Source: Malurus cyaneus samueli
Taxonomy: Eukaryota > Chordata > Aves > Passeriformes > Maluridae
DNA: 64,000 nt
Direction of reading: 5' to 3'
Assembly (NCBI GenBank): GCA_009741485.1
Contig: CM019218.1
Location: 50,781,220 to 50,845,219 of the forward strand
Below the pieces are notes generated by a model. It did not search any database. It was not told where the DNA came from and saw nothing but the letters and a program-made list of their open reading frames with translations. Position 1 is the stretch's first letter, and every line of letters starts with the position of its first letter. This document shows, in pieces, positions 22,701 through 33,470 of this stretch. The translations under genes and the position numbers were made by a program.

Positions 22701-25700
22701 CCCCACTCTTCTGCATCCCATTAGTGTCCAAGGTGCTCTGTGATGTTCCATCTGCCAAAACCTCTGGCTCTGGCTGGCCTCCAAAGCATCACTTGCCAGG
22801 CCTTCCTCCCTCAACACTTGTTAAGTATTTTGGGCTCTCAGCAGCTTCTTTGGCCTCCTTGTCCCGGTGTTGATGGTATTTTTGGTGGGTCTCACCACAT
22901 CTCTGTCAGAATGGGGCTTTTTCCTTCTTTTATGGCCAGAGTGCTGATGATGGGGAGGAGGAAGGAAATTATTACAAGGGGTTTGCTGAGGCTGGGGTGG
23001 TCTCAGCTGATGTGGGAGGATGAGAAGCTCACACCCCATTGGACTCTCCCTGTTGAGAGCCCATTTCTGGAGCCTTTCATGGGGCTGGCCAAGGGAAGGC
23101 AGACTCAGGTTTTGGGTTTTTTCCCTTCCAAGAGCCACTCAGACACAGCCCCAGACCTTGCCCCACATGGGAAGCATTTACTTTCTTCTCTCAATTCCAG
23201 TGCTCCTGTACTCAAAGATCCTAAAATCCCTTTAGCGACCGAGAAATTGAATCTGAGCTGCAAGAGCTCGCAAAGCTCCCGGCTTTTAGTAGCTGGTTTT
23301 TCTAACGAGGCTCTCCTCTAAGGAAAAATGAGATTTTGACTCAGATTCTCCTGTCTGAGTGGTGGTCACTGTGCTGGACACAGCAGTCCATCCCGGGGCA
23401 AGGCTGTGATGTTTTACCTCAGCTGTGTATTTTGGGAGGTGCTGGAACCAGGCTGGAAGAAGCCACACTCCCAGGAGCAAGCAATTCCAGTTTTTTTACA
23501 GCCTTCAAGTTTTACCGACCCTCATTCCCTGTTTCTGGTCCCTCAAACCTGTGCTGCAGTTGAAATCTGGCATTCCAGCTTTTGTTACATCCTTTCCCCC
23601 CCCACCCCTCCTCCTTCTCCGTTTTTAATCTGAGTACAAATTGCTGTCAGCACATCAAGTTCGTGTGCCAGCCGCACTCAGTACACTCTGTTCTCAGCTC
23701 TTCAAAAACAAAATCGCTGCAGGCACTGAGAGAACAATAAGTCAGAGCTGCAACCGGAGTGATGTTCCTTCGGTGACTTTTTTTTCTCTGTAATCCAAGA
23801 GCGGCTGAACCAGCTGACCCACTCCTGGAAACCCGAGCAGAGATTTTTTCCCCCCCCTTCTCTCGGGTGTGTTTTCTGCGCGATTAAAACTGAGCAGAGC
23901 TATCCTTGGAAGGAAGGATCGCGCCATCCTCTCGTGCATCCTGTTTAAAAGTGGGATTTTCCCATCCCACAGGGGATGTGGGACCTGGGGGAGCAGTGGT
24001 GCTGATTTTAGGGTCAGGGATTTTGGATCCGTTCTCCTTAGGAACGTGCAGGGAGGTGGCACGGTGCTATGGGGTGGTTACCTGTATTTAAGGCAGAATT
24101 TTCCACATTTCCTGCACCTAAAAAAGCCCAGCCAGTTTGGTTTTGGGTAGTCCAAAAGCAGAGGTTGTCCCTGGAGGAGCTGGATTTGCTTTTTGTCCTC
24201 ACCCTGAGCTGGGTGAGCTCACAGCAGCCTGAGCCCGGTGGTCACTGTGCACCGGTGATGGATGCAGGATGTATCCCAGGAAGCTGGCAAGGATGTGAGC
24301 ATCTTCTGCTTAATCCCAGCGTGGTTTTGGTGGCAAGAGCAGGGTGACAAGGCAGAGTTTGGTGTTCCTGAGTTGGCAGAGCATCCTCGGGTTCTGTTTG
24401 GCAGTTCTGTCACACCAAAGAGCTGGTCCTGCCCTTGCAAGGGGGTGCTGCCAGGTCTGTTTTGGTCCATGGGGATTTCTGTAGTTCCCAGAGCAGGGGA
24501 TGGACCCAGATTTCCTCCAGCCCAAGCTGCAGCTCTCCCCTGCAGAGCCCAGACCCTCAGGGCAGTTTCTGATACCCAGCTTGTCCTGCCCCTCACCTGC
24601 CACCACAGCAGGATGCTCAGTACCCTGCAGCATCTCAGCTGGCATTCTGCACCCTCTGAGCAAAAGTAAACCACACATCCTTGCAGGCTGCTAAACCTTT
24701 AAGCACAGTTGTGAATTTTTCCCCTAAAAACGCCTTTTTTTGTTTGTTTGTTTGGGCTTTTTTTTTTTTTTTAACAATATGTAGGAGTTATATGTGAAAT
24801 CGCTTTTACTTGATGCCCGCCTGCATGTGTGTGTGCCTTTTACCCAGCGAGCAGAATGCAAAGGCTGTAAAAAAAGTCCCCAAAGCCTAGAACATCTTCA
24901 GGTTTGAATAAATCAAGAATAATCTCGCTGTGGAAAGCCAGCCAGGAGTGCCAGGTGGTGAATGTGCCAGGTACCCAGTGTCCGCTCCGGCTGCGCTTCT
25001 GCCAGCGTCTGGGGCCGGAACAGCACGCCTCCTGGTTGAAGATTAAAAATAAAAAGTTTATCTTGTACTTTGAGTCCTCAGAGCCGGGGGGGGAGGCGGC
25101 CTTGTTGTCGAGGTAGGAGTCAAGGCAGTATAGCACAGTATAGGAGATTTGTAATCGCCGTGATAAACTCTGCCTGGCGCCGTGCCAGGAGCAATATCCA
25201 GTTCCAGTAAGACTTGACTCGTGCACTTGAGTACGAGGGGAACATATTAGTCACGATGTTTATCTGTTGTTTGGTCCTCACTTAGACGAGATATGCCTGC
25301 CTTGCTTTCCAGAAACGTTCCCAAGCCTTCCCCATCGCTCTTCTCCAGGCTGCCCCCAGCCCCGTGCCATCCCAACTCTGAATTTTGGCAGAGATGTTTT
25401 ATAAAATGCTGTCTAGGGCACCTTGGACAGCCTGGCTGCACTGTCTGGGTGATCCTGGGTGCCATCCTGTCCCTCTTGCCCCCCTGCAGTTCACCTGGAG
25501 GGGTTCTGTGGCGGCCGCAGGTTCGACTGCAAGGATGTGAAATTCGTGGTGGGAGAAGGGGAGGACCACGACATCCCCATCGGCATCGACAAAGCCCTGG
25601 AGAAGATGCAGAGGGGAGAGCACTGCATCCTCTACCTCAGCCCACGGTAAGGAGCATCTCCGTGGGGCTGCTGGGCTGGCCTCAGCCTCCAGTGTTGATT

Positions 25701-28700
25701 TAGCACTTGTGGGAGATGATCCTGAAAATAGGGCACACTCTCTGGGAGAGTGTCAGAAAAAACACCATCAGGAATGGCAAGAGTGACCAGTGACATGTAG
25801 GCAGGAATATTTAAATTTTTATTATTATTTTTTTTAATTATGTTTTTTTAAAATCAGGTGGAAGGGCTTTGTCAAAGTGCAGTGTCTGAAAGGAAAAGAT
25901 CTCCCTGGAAATGGTCAGGGCTGGAGAGCACCCTGTGTAAAATGAGGGCTCTGGTCTAGCCAGAAGAGATGAGCCCCAAAATAAAATGTATTGTATATCC
26001 ACAGGGATCTTTGCTCATGGAGAATATCACAAAATGTTAGAAAGCTGTGGGTGGCGACTTGGGTCTACATTTATGACCAAGCTCTGCCAAAATGAAAGCT
26101 TTTCCCTCCTCTGACCGTCTCCTCCAGGTACGGCTTTGGCGAGGCTGGGAAGCCCAAGTACGGCATCCAGGGGAACGCTGAGCTGGTGTATGAGGTGACC
26201 CTGAAGAGCTTTGAGAAGGTGAGGGCAGAGGTGCTGAGGTCCCTCCCCGGGTCACAGGAATGTCAGGGCCTGTGCAGCCTCCAGCCTTTGTCCCTGGCGT
26301 GTCTGCAGCCCAACCCCTGCTGCAGTGGACACGTCACCAAGGAGCTTCGTGTTCTTAATTTGTTCTTCTCTGTTGGTTTGTTTTATTCTTGTGGCTCAGG
26401 TCCAAGGCTGGGTCTCTTATTTGTTCCTAACCTTGTCCTTTTGTACTTTCTTTTTATTTTAATTTCTTTTTTTTCTTTTTCCTTTTCTTTTTTTCTCATT
26501 TATCCCCCTTCCCTTTTTTCCTTTTTTATCTCTTTTTCTCTTCTTTTCTCTTCTTTTCTCTTCTTTTCTTTTTTTCTTTTTTCTCCCTTTTTCTTTTCTC
26601 CTCTTTTTGCCTCTTTTTCCCTTTTTCCCTTTTTTCTTTTTCTCCTTTTCCTGCTTTTTCTCCTTTTTTCTTCTTTTTCTCCTTTTTCTCCCTTTCCCAC
26701 TTTTTCTCCTTTTCCTGCTTTTTCTCCTTTTCCTGCTTTTTCTCCTTTTTTTTCTTCTTTTTCTCCTTTTTCTCTCCTTGTTTCTTTTTTTTCTTCTTTC
26801 CTTTTATTTTCTTAACCTTTTTTCTTCTTTCTTTCTCATTTTTTTCTCCTCTTTTTCCCCCCTGGGCTGCACAGATAAAAGTTGGTGCATGTGGCCAGCC
26901 CTGGACAAGCTGGGGATGGGATGCAGGAGAATCCCATGGGATTTGCACATCCCTGGATGGGATCCAGGTGCCATCACCGTGGCCAAAGCAGGGGCAGGAT
27001 CTGTCTCCCCACCCCGTGGTGCAGCCCTGAGTGTCACCACGCTGTCCCTGAGAGCAGCACGGTCCTGCTGGGCCAGGGGAGGCTCTGAGTGCTCCAAATG
27101 TTCCTTTGCAGGCTAAAGAGTCGTGGGAGATGGACACCAAGGAGAAGCTGGAGCAGGCAGCCATAGTCAAGGAGAAGGGCACCATGTACTTTAAGGTTTG
27201 TGGGTTTGGGGGTGGCAGAGGCACAGGAGGGAGCTGGGGCTGGATTTGGCAGCTCTCAGTGGAAGAAAAGCCTGGACAGTGCTGGGGAAGGCGAGTCCTG
27301 CTCTCCCTGCACCTTTTTCTCACTCCTTGGTGCTCCCTGAGATATTTTCCTCCTCTCCCAGCATTGCCTTGGCTGTGTGTGCTCCCTGCAGAGCAGGACA
27401 GCAAATTTCCAGCCCTTCCCAGGCTTTGCAGCTCCCCTTCCCATCTGGGGCATCCCAGTGCCCTGCATTGTTCTGCTCAGTTTTTCTCGAGCCCACTGGC
27501 TCTGTAGGAGTTGTGAGCCTCCTCTTTTCCCTTATTTACCAAACTCCCCACATTCCACTTGCTCACGAGCCATTCCAGGGGCAAACTGAGCCTCTCTGGT
27601 GCTCCTTTCAGGAAGGCAAGTACCTGCAGGCGGTGATCCAGTACGGCAAGATCGTGTCCTGGCTGGAAATGGAGTATGGATTGTCTGAAAAGGAATCCAA
27701 AGCCTCGGACTCCTTCCTGCTGGCTGCCTTCCTCAACCTGGCCATGTGCTACCTGAAACTGCGTGAATATGCCAAGGCTGTCGAGTGCTGTGACAAGGTA
27801 GAGGTGCCCAAGCCCGGGGGATGGAGCATCCTCTTCCTCCTGCATGTTTTTGGGAGCCTGATGAGTTTTTGTAAAAATTTCTTTTTGTATAAGAAAGAAT
27901 TTCCACACAGCAGTGGGATGGTGGAATCCCTCGTGCACCTGGAGGTTTCTGTGCTCAGAGACTGCCCAAGCACAAGTGGCTTTTGGGGTTCAAATTCCAC
28001 TTGGGCATGCATTTATAGCAGGTTTTCTTCCAAATGTGGATGGATCTGTGTAGATTGATGGCCTTGGGATGCTCTGTGGGTCTGGGTTCTGCTCTGGGTG
28101 TGACACAGGCAGGCTCGATGGAGCTAGAGCAGATTTCAGAGCCCACTGAGGGGACAAGCCAACTGACCTTGTCTTTGTTGGGAACCTGTGAATTCTTTTA
28201 TAATAAAAAGCTAAGATTTAAGCTTCTTGTATACAGGAAATTTATGTGATATTTGTGTTAATCCAAAGGCGAATCATGCCTAAGGTGTAATACATGGCTT
28301 TTACCAAAGGAAAATAATGTCATTGCTAAAACAGGAGGACAAAAGGGCTTGGGTTGAGCCTTTACACCTGATCCCTTGCCTGTAGGTTTGTCTCCCACTG
28401 CCTTGCCACACTCAGGGTATTTTAAGCAAGCAGAGATAATAAAACCAAATTAACGACCTGCCAGCTGCTGATAGAGATGAGGCAATTTTTGTTGAGCAAG
28501 ATACAAGTGCTCTGGAGATTTCAAGCCACCTTGTCCTAATTTTGACAGATTTATCGAGGCTTCAGCTGTAGGGGATCTTTTGGGAGGGCTCTGAGCTATT
28601 AACAGAGATCTGTGTGTGATTCCAGGCACTGGGGCTGGACCAGGACAATGAGAAAGGCTTGTACCGGAGGGGCGAAGCCAGGCTGTTGATGAACGAGTTC

Positions 28701-29999
28701 GAGCTGGCAAAATGTGACTTCCAAAAAGTGCTGGAAGTGAATCCACAGAACAAAGCAGCGAAATCCCAAATCTCCGTGTGCCAGAAGAAGACGAAGGAGC
28801 ACAACGAGCGGGACAGGAGGATCTACGCCAACATGTTCACAAAGTTTGCAGAGAGGGATGCAAAGGTGAGTGTTGCTCATTTGTGGCCATCTAGGTTTGC
28901 TTTAGGCCTGCACTGAGGGATGAGAAGAGGTGGGTTAAACCAAATTAAATTACAGATCAGGTTGAGGATGGAGGGATAGAGCCTGGGAAGAAGTGTTTTA
29001 CTTCTTGGTCTCTCTGATGCCACCAGGTGCTCGCTCGGTCATCAACAAAATCATTTGCAGTGTGAGCTCACAGGGGCTGATCACAGGGTTTGGGGTTGGT
29101 TTTTAATGTTGCTGCTCCCAGCTGGTGACTGTTGGTGAACTCCTGAAGTGTCATTCCCTGTGTGGCAGAGGTATTTTGAGACATGATAGGATGGATTTCC
29201 TGAAGCTGGTAAGGCAATACCTGTTCCTCTGCTCGGGCTGTCTCAGAACAGGCTCTCATCCAAAATTCCACTGAACAAAACCCGGTGTACTGTAATGAGA
29301 GAGGACACAGCTTTGCAGGCCATCTGTGTGGGTCATTTTTAGTATAATCTCCTCTGAACTGGTGTCTGGAGGTTGAGGCTGTGGATTAAGTGACTGCTGC
29401 AGCCCCTGGGGACAACTGGCTGGGGCAGGGAGTGGGGCTGGCCTGGCATCTGCTGGTGCTGTGGTTGGCTTGTGTGGCCAGCTGGGGTGGGGACAGTCAC
29501 TGCTGGAGCAGGCACGAGGCTTCCCTGTGCCTTGGTGCTCCTCTCCTGCACCTTCTGCATGGGCTGCACCTACAGCTCAGCCCCACAGCTGCACCTGACA
29601 CTGCTGCCTCACCTCCTCATCCATCTGTGAATCCATCTGTGAATCCATCTGTGAATCCATCTGTGAATCCATCTGTTCATCCATCCAATCCATCCATCCA
29701 TCCATCCATCCATCCATACCATCCAGAATAAAGAAAAAGAAGAAAAAAAGATAAAAATAGGAAAAAAAAAAAAAAAAAAATGAAGATATAAAAAAAAAAA
29801 AAAAATAAAAAAAAGAAAGAAAAGAAAAAAAAATAAAAAAAAAATAAGAAAAAAATAGAAAAAAGAGAAATAAATAGAAGATAAAAAATATAAGAAAAAA
29901 AAATGAAAAATAAAAAATAAAAGAAAGAAAAAAAAAAAAAAATAATACCACCACCCTTCCATCCATCCATCCACCCATCCATCCATCCACCCTCCATCC

Positions 30000-30036
<37 letters not shown>

Positions 30037-30679
30037 CCATCCATCCATCCATCCATCCATCATCCATCCATCCATCCATCCATCCATCCATCCACCATCA
30101 TCCATCCACCCATCCATCCTCTTCTGTCCATCCATCCATCCATTCTTCCTCTCCATCCATCCATCCACCTGTCCCATCCATCCCTCCATCCATCCATCCA
30201 TCACCATCCTCACATCCATCCATCCATCCACCATCATCATCCATGCCATCCATCCATCCCACTCCATCCATCCTGTCCATCCATCCATCCATCCATCCAT
30301 CCATCCATCCATCCCTGCTTCTGCTGATGTGTCTCACTTCTTCCCCAGGGGTTCCACACCTTCCCCAAAATCTGGCTGAGCTTTCACCTCTGCCACCATT
30401 GAGTCACGAAAACAGGACCCTCCTGTGTGAGCTGCACAGTCCAGTGGGCGTGGGGGAGTTTTGGGGGGCAATTTTGCCTGCCCTTCCAGTCTTGACCAGC
30501 TGTCCCTGTCGCTCTCCTGCCCCTTCCCTGCCCTGTTTCCATCTCAGTGTGTTTTATTTGCTGTTTGGCAGGAGGCAGCCAGCAAAACCGGGGCGGAAAA
30601 AACAACGGAGAAGGCGGCGTGTGAAAAAGGACCGAAAACTTCTGGTGCTGAAGGTGAAGAGGCTGAAGGACACGTATGA
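19750..30679 (+). CDS. FKBP5: FKBP51, peptidyl-prolyl isomerase and Hsp90 cochaperone (complete)
   Basis: Coding exons: 19750-19854, 20768-20912, 21085-21227, 22280-22394, 25490-25646, 26128-26218, 27112-27195, 27612-27797, 28626-28865 and 30572-30679. They total 1374 nt, giving 457 residues, the same as human FKBP51, in consistent phase. FK1 (about residues 32-131) keeps the FK506-pocket residues ([24 protein letters not shown]). FK2 follows (about 147-253), then three TPRs (about 268-385) that bind the Hsp90 MEEVD tail, and an acidic tail ending EGHV as in human. The protein sits in the cytosol in steroid-receptor-Hsp90 complexes and lowers receptor hormone affinity. The start has A at -3 and gives MTTDEATK. 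The donor at 21228 is GC, not GT. Residue 119 in the FK1 proline-rich loop is Ala, where human FKBP51 has Leu and FKBP52 Pro. Poly(A) signal at 30951. Confidence 0.98.
20600..20672 (+). repeat. 21-bp AT-rich tandem repeat
   Basis: Three to four copies of an ATATATTTATGGTGTATAYAG-like unit in FKBP5 intron 2, just before the 20768 exon. Confidence 0.85.
21299..21545 (+). repeat. A-rich (AATAAA/AACAATAA)n simple repeat
   Basis: About 245 bases of A-rich repeat in the sense strand of FKBP5 intron 4 contain more than a dozen AATAAA hexamers, starting about 70 bases after the GC splice donor of the 21085-21227 exon. Confidence 0.9.
23649..23694 (+). promoter_or_regulatory. FKBP5: Tandem glucocorticoid-response-element candidate in FKBP5 intron 5
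   Basis: AGTACACTCTGTTCT at 23680-23694 fits the full RGNACAnnnTGTNCY consensus of glucocorticoid, progesterone and androgen receptors. A weaker half-matching site, AGCACATCAAGTTCG, lies 16 bases upstream at 23649-23663. FKBP5 is a well-known glucocorticoid-induced gene, and the human gene has GREs in the equivalent intron (between the fifth and sixth exons). The motifs are seen; function is inferred from that precedent. Confidence 0.7.
26440..26870 (+). repeat. Pyrimidine-rich tract (CTTTTT/CTTTTCC)n
   Basis: About 430 bases of almost pure C/T on the plus strand in FKBP5 intron 7, between exons 26128-26218 and 27112-27195. Phe/Ser/Leu-rich and Lys/Glu/Arg-rich open frames across it are by-products. 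Confidence 0.92.
29617..29725 (+). repeat. 12-bp (GAATCCATCTGT)n and (ATCC)n tandem repeats
   Basis: About five copies of GAATCCATCTGT pass directly into a tetranucleotide ATCC array. Located in the last FKBP5 intron. Confidence 0.92.
29726..29946 (+). repeat. A-rich block between ATCC arrays
   Basis: About 220 bases of A with scattered G and T, such as AAAAAAGAAAG and AAAATAAAAAA, separate the two ATCC arrays of the last FKBP5 intron. Confidence 0.9.
29950..30315 (+). repeat. (ATCC)n microsatellite array
   Basis: About 365 bases of CCATC/ATCC repeats with interruptions. The Asp-Gly-Trp-Met repeats on the minus strand are translations of this array and not a protein. It ends about 255 bases before the last FKBP5 exon. 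Confidence 0.93.
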
Positions 30680-30950
30680 TGGAGGAGGAGGGGATGGGGT
30701 AGCCTCGTGCCCTCGGCCCACACAGAGAAAGGTTGCTGCCAAACCTTGGGACTTGCCAGTGTTTTCTTGTAAAGCTTGTTACAGTTTGTGTGATCGTGGA
30801 AGCAAAAAGCACCTCGTGAGGAAAAGCAAACCCTGTCCCACCGCCCTGGGTGCACTGGGGGCAGAGCAGGAGCGGCAGGACACCATGGGACCACCGCACG
30901 TGGAACAAACAGCAATTTAAACAGCAAGGAAAAGAAAAAAAAATTATAAT

Positions 30951-30956
30951 AATAAA
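30951..30956 (+). terminator. FKBP5: FKBP5 poly(A) signal
   Basis: AATAAA lies 272 bases after the FKBP5 stop codon, in an AT-rich setting. Further AATAAA hexamers near 31370, 31610 and 31648 could give longer 3' ends. Confidence 0.6.
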
Positions 30957-30979
30957 TTAAAACTCTTGGCTCTCGGGAG

Positions 30980-33290
30980 GTTTCCATAGACAGCTTGTTC
31001 TAGCTCCCTCGGCTTTGTGTCCACTGTCAGCACAGCATCCTCTCTGAGAGGAGCTGGGATATGGGACAGGCTCCTTGTGCACTGCTGTGGTACCTCTGGC
31101 TGTCCCCAGCACAGCCCTGGGCAGCAGGAATTGGCCAAAGGGGCTCGGGGTGAGGACCCACATCACCCCTGCTGCAGCCCTGGGGGGCAGGGACATCGTT
31201 AGTGTTTGAGACAATTTGGGGAGGGGGCACACATGGATTTTACCTTCTGAAGAAGCCGGTTCCTGTTTCTTTGGAGAGCAAAAACCTGTCCAGCTTTGCA
31301 GGAGCTCAACCCATCCCGTGGCTCCCGGCTTTAAAGGGAATTAGCTTATTTGGGACTGTGTGTGGGGAAAATAAAGAGCAGGTTGAGGAGAGGTTCAGAA
31401 AGTGGCTGGGTCTGAGCTGGTGCCGTGGGTTTGTCACTGAGCAGCTTTCCCATGGTGAGGGGGTCCCGGGTGCATCATGTCCCCACACGGAGCTGCTGCT
31501 GCCTCCTCAACCCCCTCCATCCTAAAGGGGGACACTGTCACCACCCCATGAGAACAGCTTTCCAGTTGTTATTTTTCCTGTCTCACAATAATACCCCTTT
31601 TGGAACTTGAAAATAAACAACTGAAAGAAAAAGAAAAAAAAAAAAAAAAATAAAGTACTCTTTCTGACCTGCTCAGCAAATGGGGCAGCTGTGGGGTGGA
31701 TGGGTGGGCATTTCTTGGGGGAAGATGCCCCAGCAGTTGAAGGAATTTTGGTGTCTCCAAGGACTGATTCTAATCTAATTTTAATCAGTGCCATGGTTCT
31801 TTGGAGAGCCAGTGAAGGGCCAGCAGTCCATGCTTTGGAAATGCCTTGCCTGGGGGATGAACTTTGGGGGTCTCAGCTGTTTTTTCATGCTGGGAGATTG
31901 ATCATAATGCTTTTTTTTTTTATCCACCTCAGGGTTTTTGGGAGGGGGCTTCCTGAGGGTCAGCTGGGTGGGTGGAGATGGCATTTGTGCCATCTGAGGG
32001 TGTTGAGGCTGAGCCAGTGGGGATGTTAGGACTGCACATCTCTCTTTTATCCCACCCCCCTCAAATCTTGGGAGGCTAAGCCAGATTTGGTTAAAATTCC
32101 TCTCTAGTATCATCTGGGGGTACCTGAAACAGCATTTCTCAAACTCATCTGTTTTCCCACCTGCATCCATGTGGCTGCCCCAGCTGCTCATCCAGGATTT
32201 GGGTTTTCTGCCACCGTGGGATGCACCTCCCTAGAGGCTGCTCTGAGACCCAGGGTCTCTGCAAAATATGGGTTTTTTATTTTTTCTCGCAGCAGAAAAG
32301 TCCTTTGGGGGCAGCCCAAGCCACATTTTCCGTAGGAAACAATCTCTACAGGGAAAAAAAAAAAGAAATCAACTTGTTTTGCAGTTTCTGGGCTTGCTCC
32401 CCGTTTTTAAGCAGATTTTTGGTTTATTTTGGCTGGGTGCTTTTCTCTCTCTTGGAAGACAAATTTAACTTGTGCTGGTGATGAGGTTTAGAGATGAAAG
32501 GGAGACCAGGAAGGTTTTGTAGGGAGACATCAGGAGTTCCCGGTGCTGGTGGGTCTCAGTGTGCAGTGCTCAAATGCCATCTAGTGGCACCGAGCACGGG
32601 TTTGGGGGGGACCGTGGTGGGCTGGGCAAGGCCAAAGGGGCAGTGGGGACAGTGGGGACACTTGGCTGGTCTGGCTTTGCAACCCAACAGCATCCAGGGG
32701 GCCTTCGAGGAGGAATTTTAAGGGTTAAACGGTGTAATAACGAGGAGGGGCATGAGGGAGGTTGTGAAACCCCTCACCCAAAGAGTCCTGGAGGTGTGGG
32801 GCAGTGGTCAGAGCAGGGCAGAGGGCAGTGCAGAGACCTTGGAGTTGTGGTGTTGCCTTCCCCTGTGTGGGCTTTCCGTGCACAACTCTCACAAAACAGC
32901 CCAGATCCTGTCTTCTCTCACCAAGAAAACATTTTTGGGTGAAAACCAGAGATACCCGAGGAGGATAAAGCTAAACACGGACAGAGAGCAGTTCCTCTGC
33001 CCTCTGGAGTGAGCAGCTCCACTGTGCTGGGGACCCCACTCAGTGAGAGGGGAATCTGTGCCCCCCAAAAAGCACCGGGGTCTGACTGACCCCCCTCATT
33101 CCCGCAGAGCCCCCTTTCCCTGCGATTACTCCCCTGCCAGCTGCTCTCCCGGCAAGCCTGGCTGCCAGCCCCTGCAATCCTATTAACCGAGTTTCAGGAG
33201 AAATAAAGTTAATCACCTCCTCCACCTGCTCTTCCTCCTTTCCCTTCTCCTCCTCCCACCGCTCAGATTTGCGAAGGCGGCCGAGCCGAT
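30980..33290. other. FKBP5-TULP1 intergenic region
   Basis: About 2.3 kb without a recognised coding exon. It contains possible distal FKBP5 poly(A) signals, an A run near 31630-31650 and a CTCF-type motif at 32575-32587. Confidence 0.6.
32575..32587 (-). promoter_or_regulatory. CTCF-type motif between FKBP5 and TULP1
   Basis: Read on the minus strand, CCACTAGATGGCA fits the CTCF core CCASYAGRKGGCR with no mismatch. It lies between a broadly expressed hormone-induced gene and a photoreceptor gene, a reasonable place for a boundary. Motif seen; occupancy unknown. Confidence 0.45.
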
Positions 33291-33363
33291 GCTGTGAGGC
33301 CGCTCTGGCTCTTGGGGCTGAGCCTGACCCTATGGCCCTGGTGTTGGGCTGGTAGGGGCTGCG

Positions 33364-33425
33364 GGACCGGGACGGGACCGGGATTAGGACCGGGATCGGG
33401 ATCGGGACCGGGATTGGGACAGGGG
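33364..33425 (+). repeat. (GGGACC/GGGATC)n short tandem repeat upstream of the TULP1 start
   Basis: About ten six-base units of GGGACC, GGGATC and GGGATT precede the TULP1 ATG by 46-107 bases. One variant unit produces GGATTAG at 33381-33387, the reverse complement of a CRX/OTX site. Confidence 0.75.
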
Positions 33426-33470
33426 AAGCAGGCAGGGCAGCACCGGGATTCCGGGACAGTGCCAACAGCG

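Noticed and set aside
26500..27404. Lys/Glu-rich 292-codon frame on the minus strand and Phe-rich plus-strand frames
   Set aside because: By-products of the polypyrimidine tract in FKBP5 intron 7.
29577..30337. Asp-Gly-Trp-Met repeat proteins on the minus strand
   Set aside because: Direct products of the ATCC microsatellite and A-rich block inside an FKBP5 intron.
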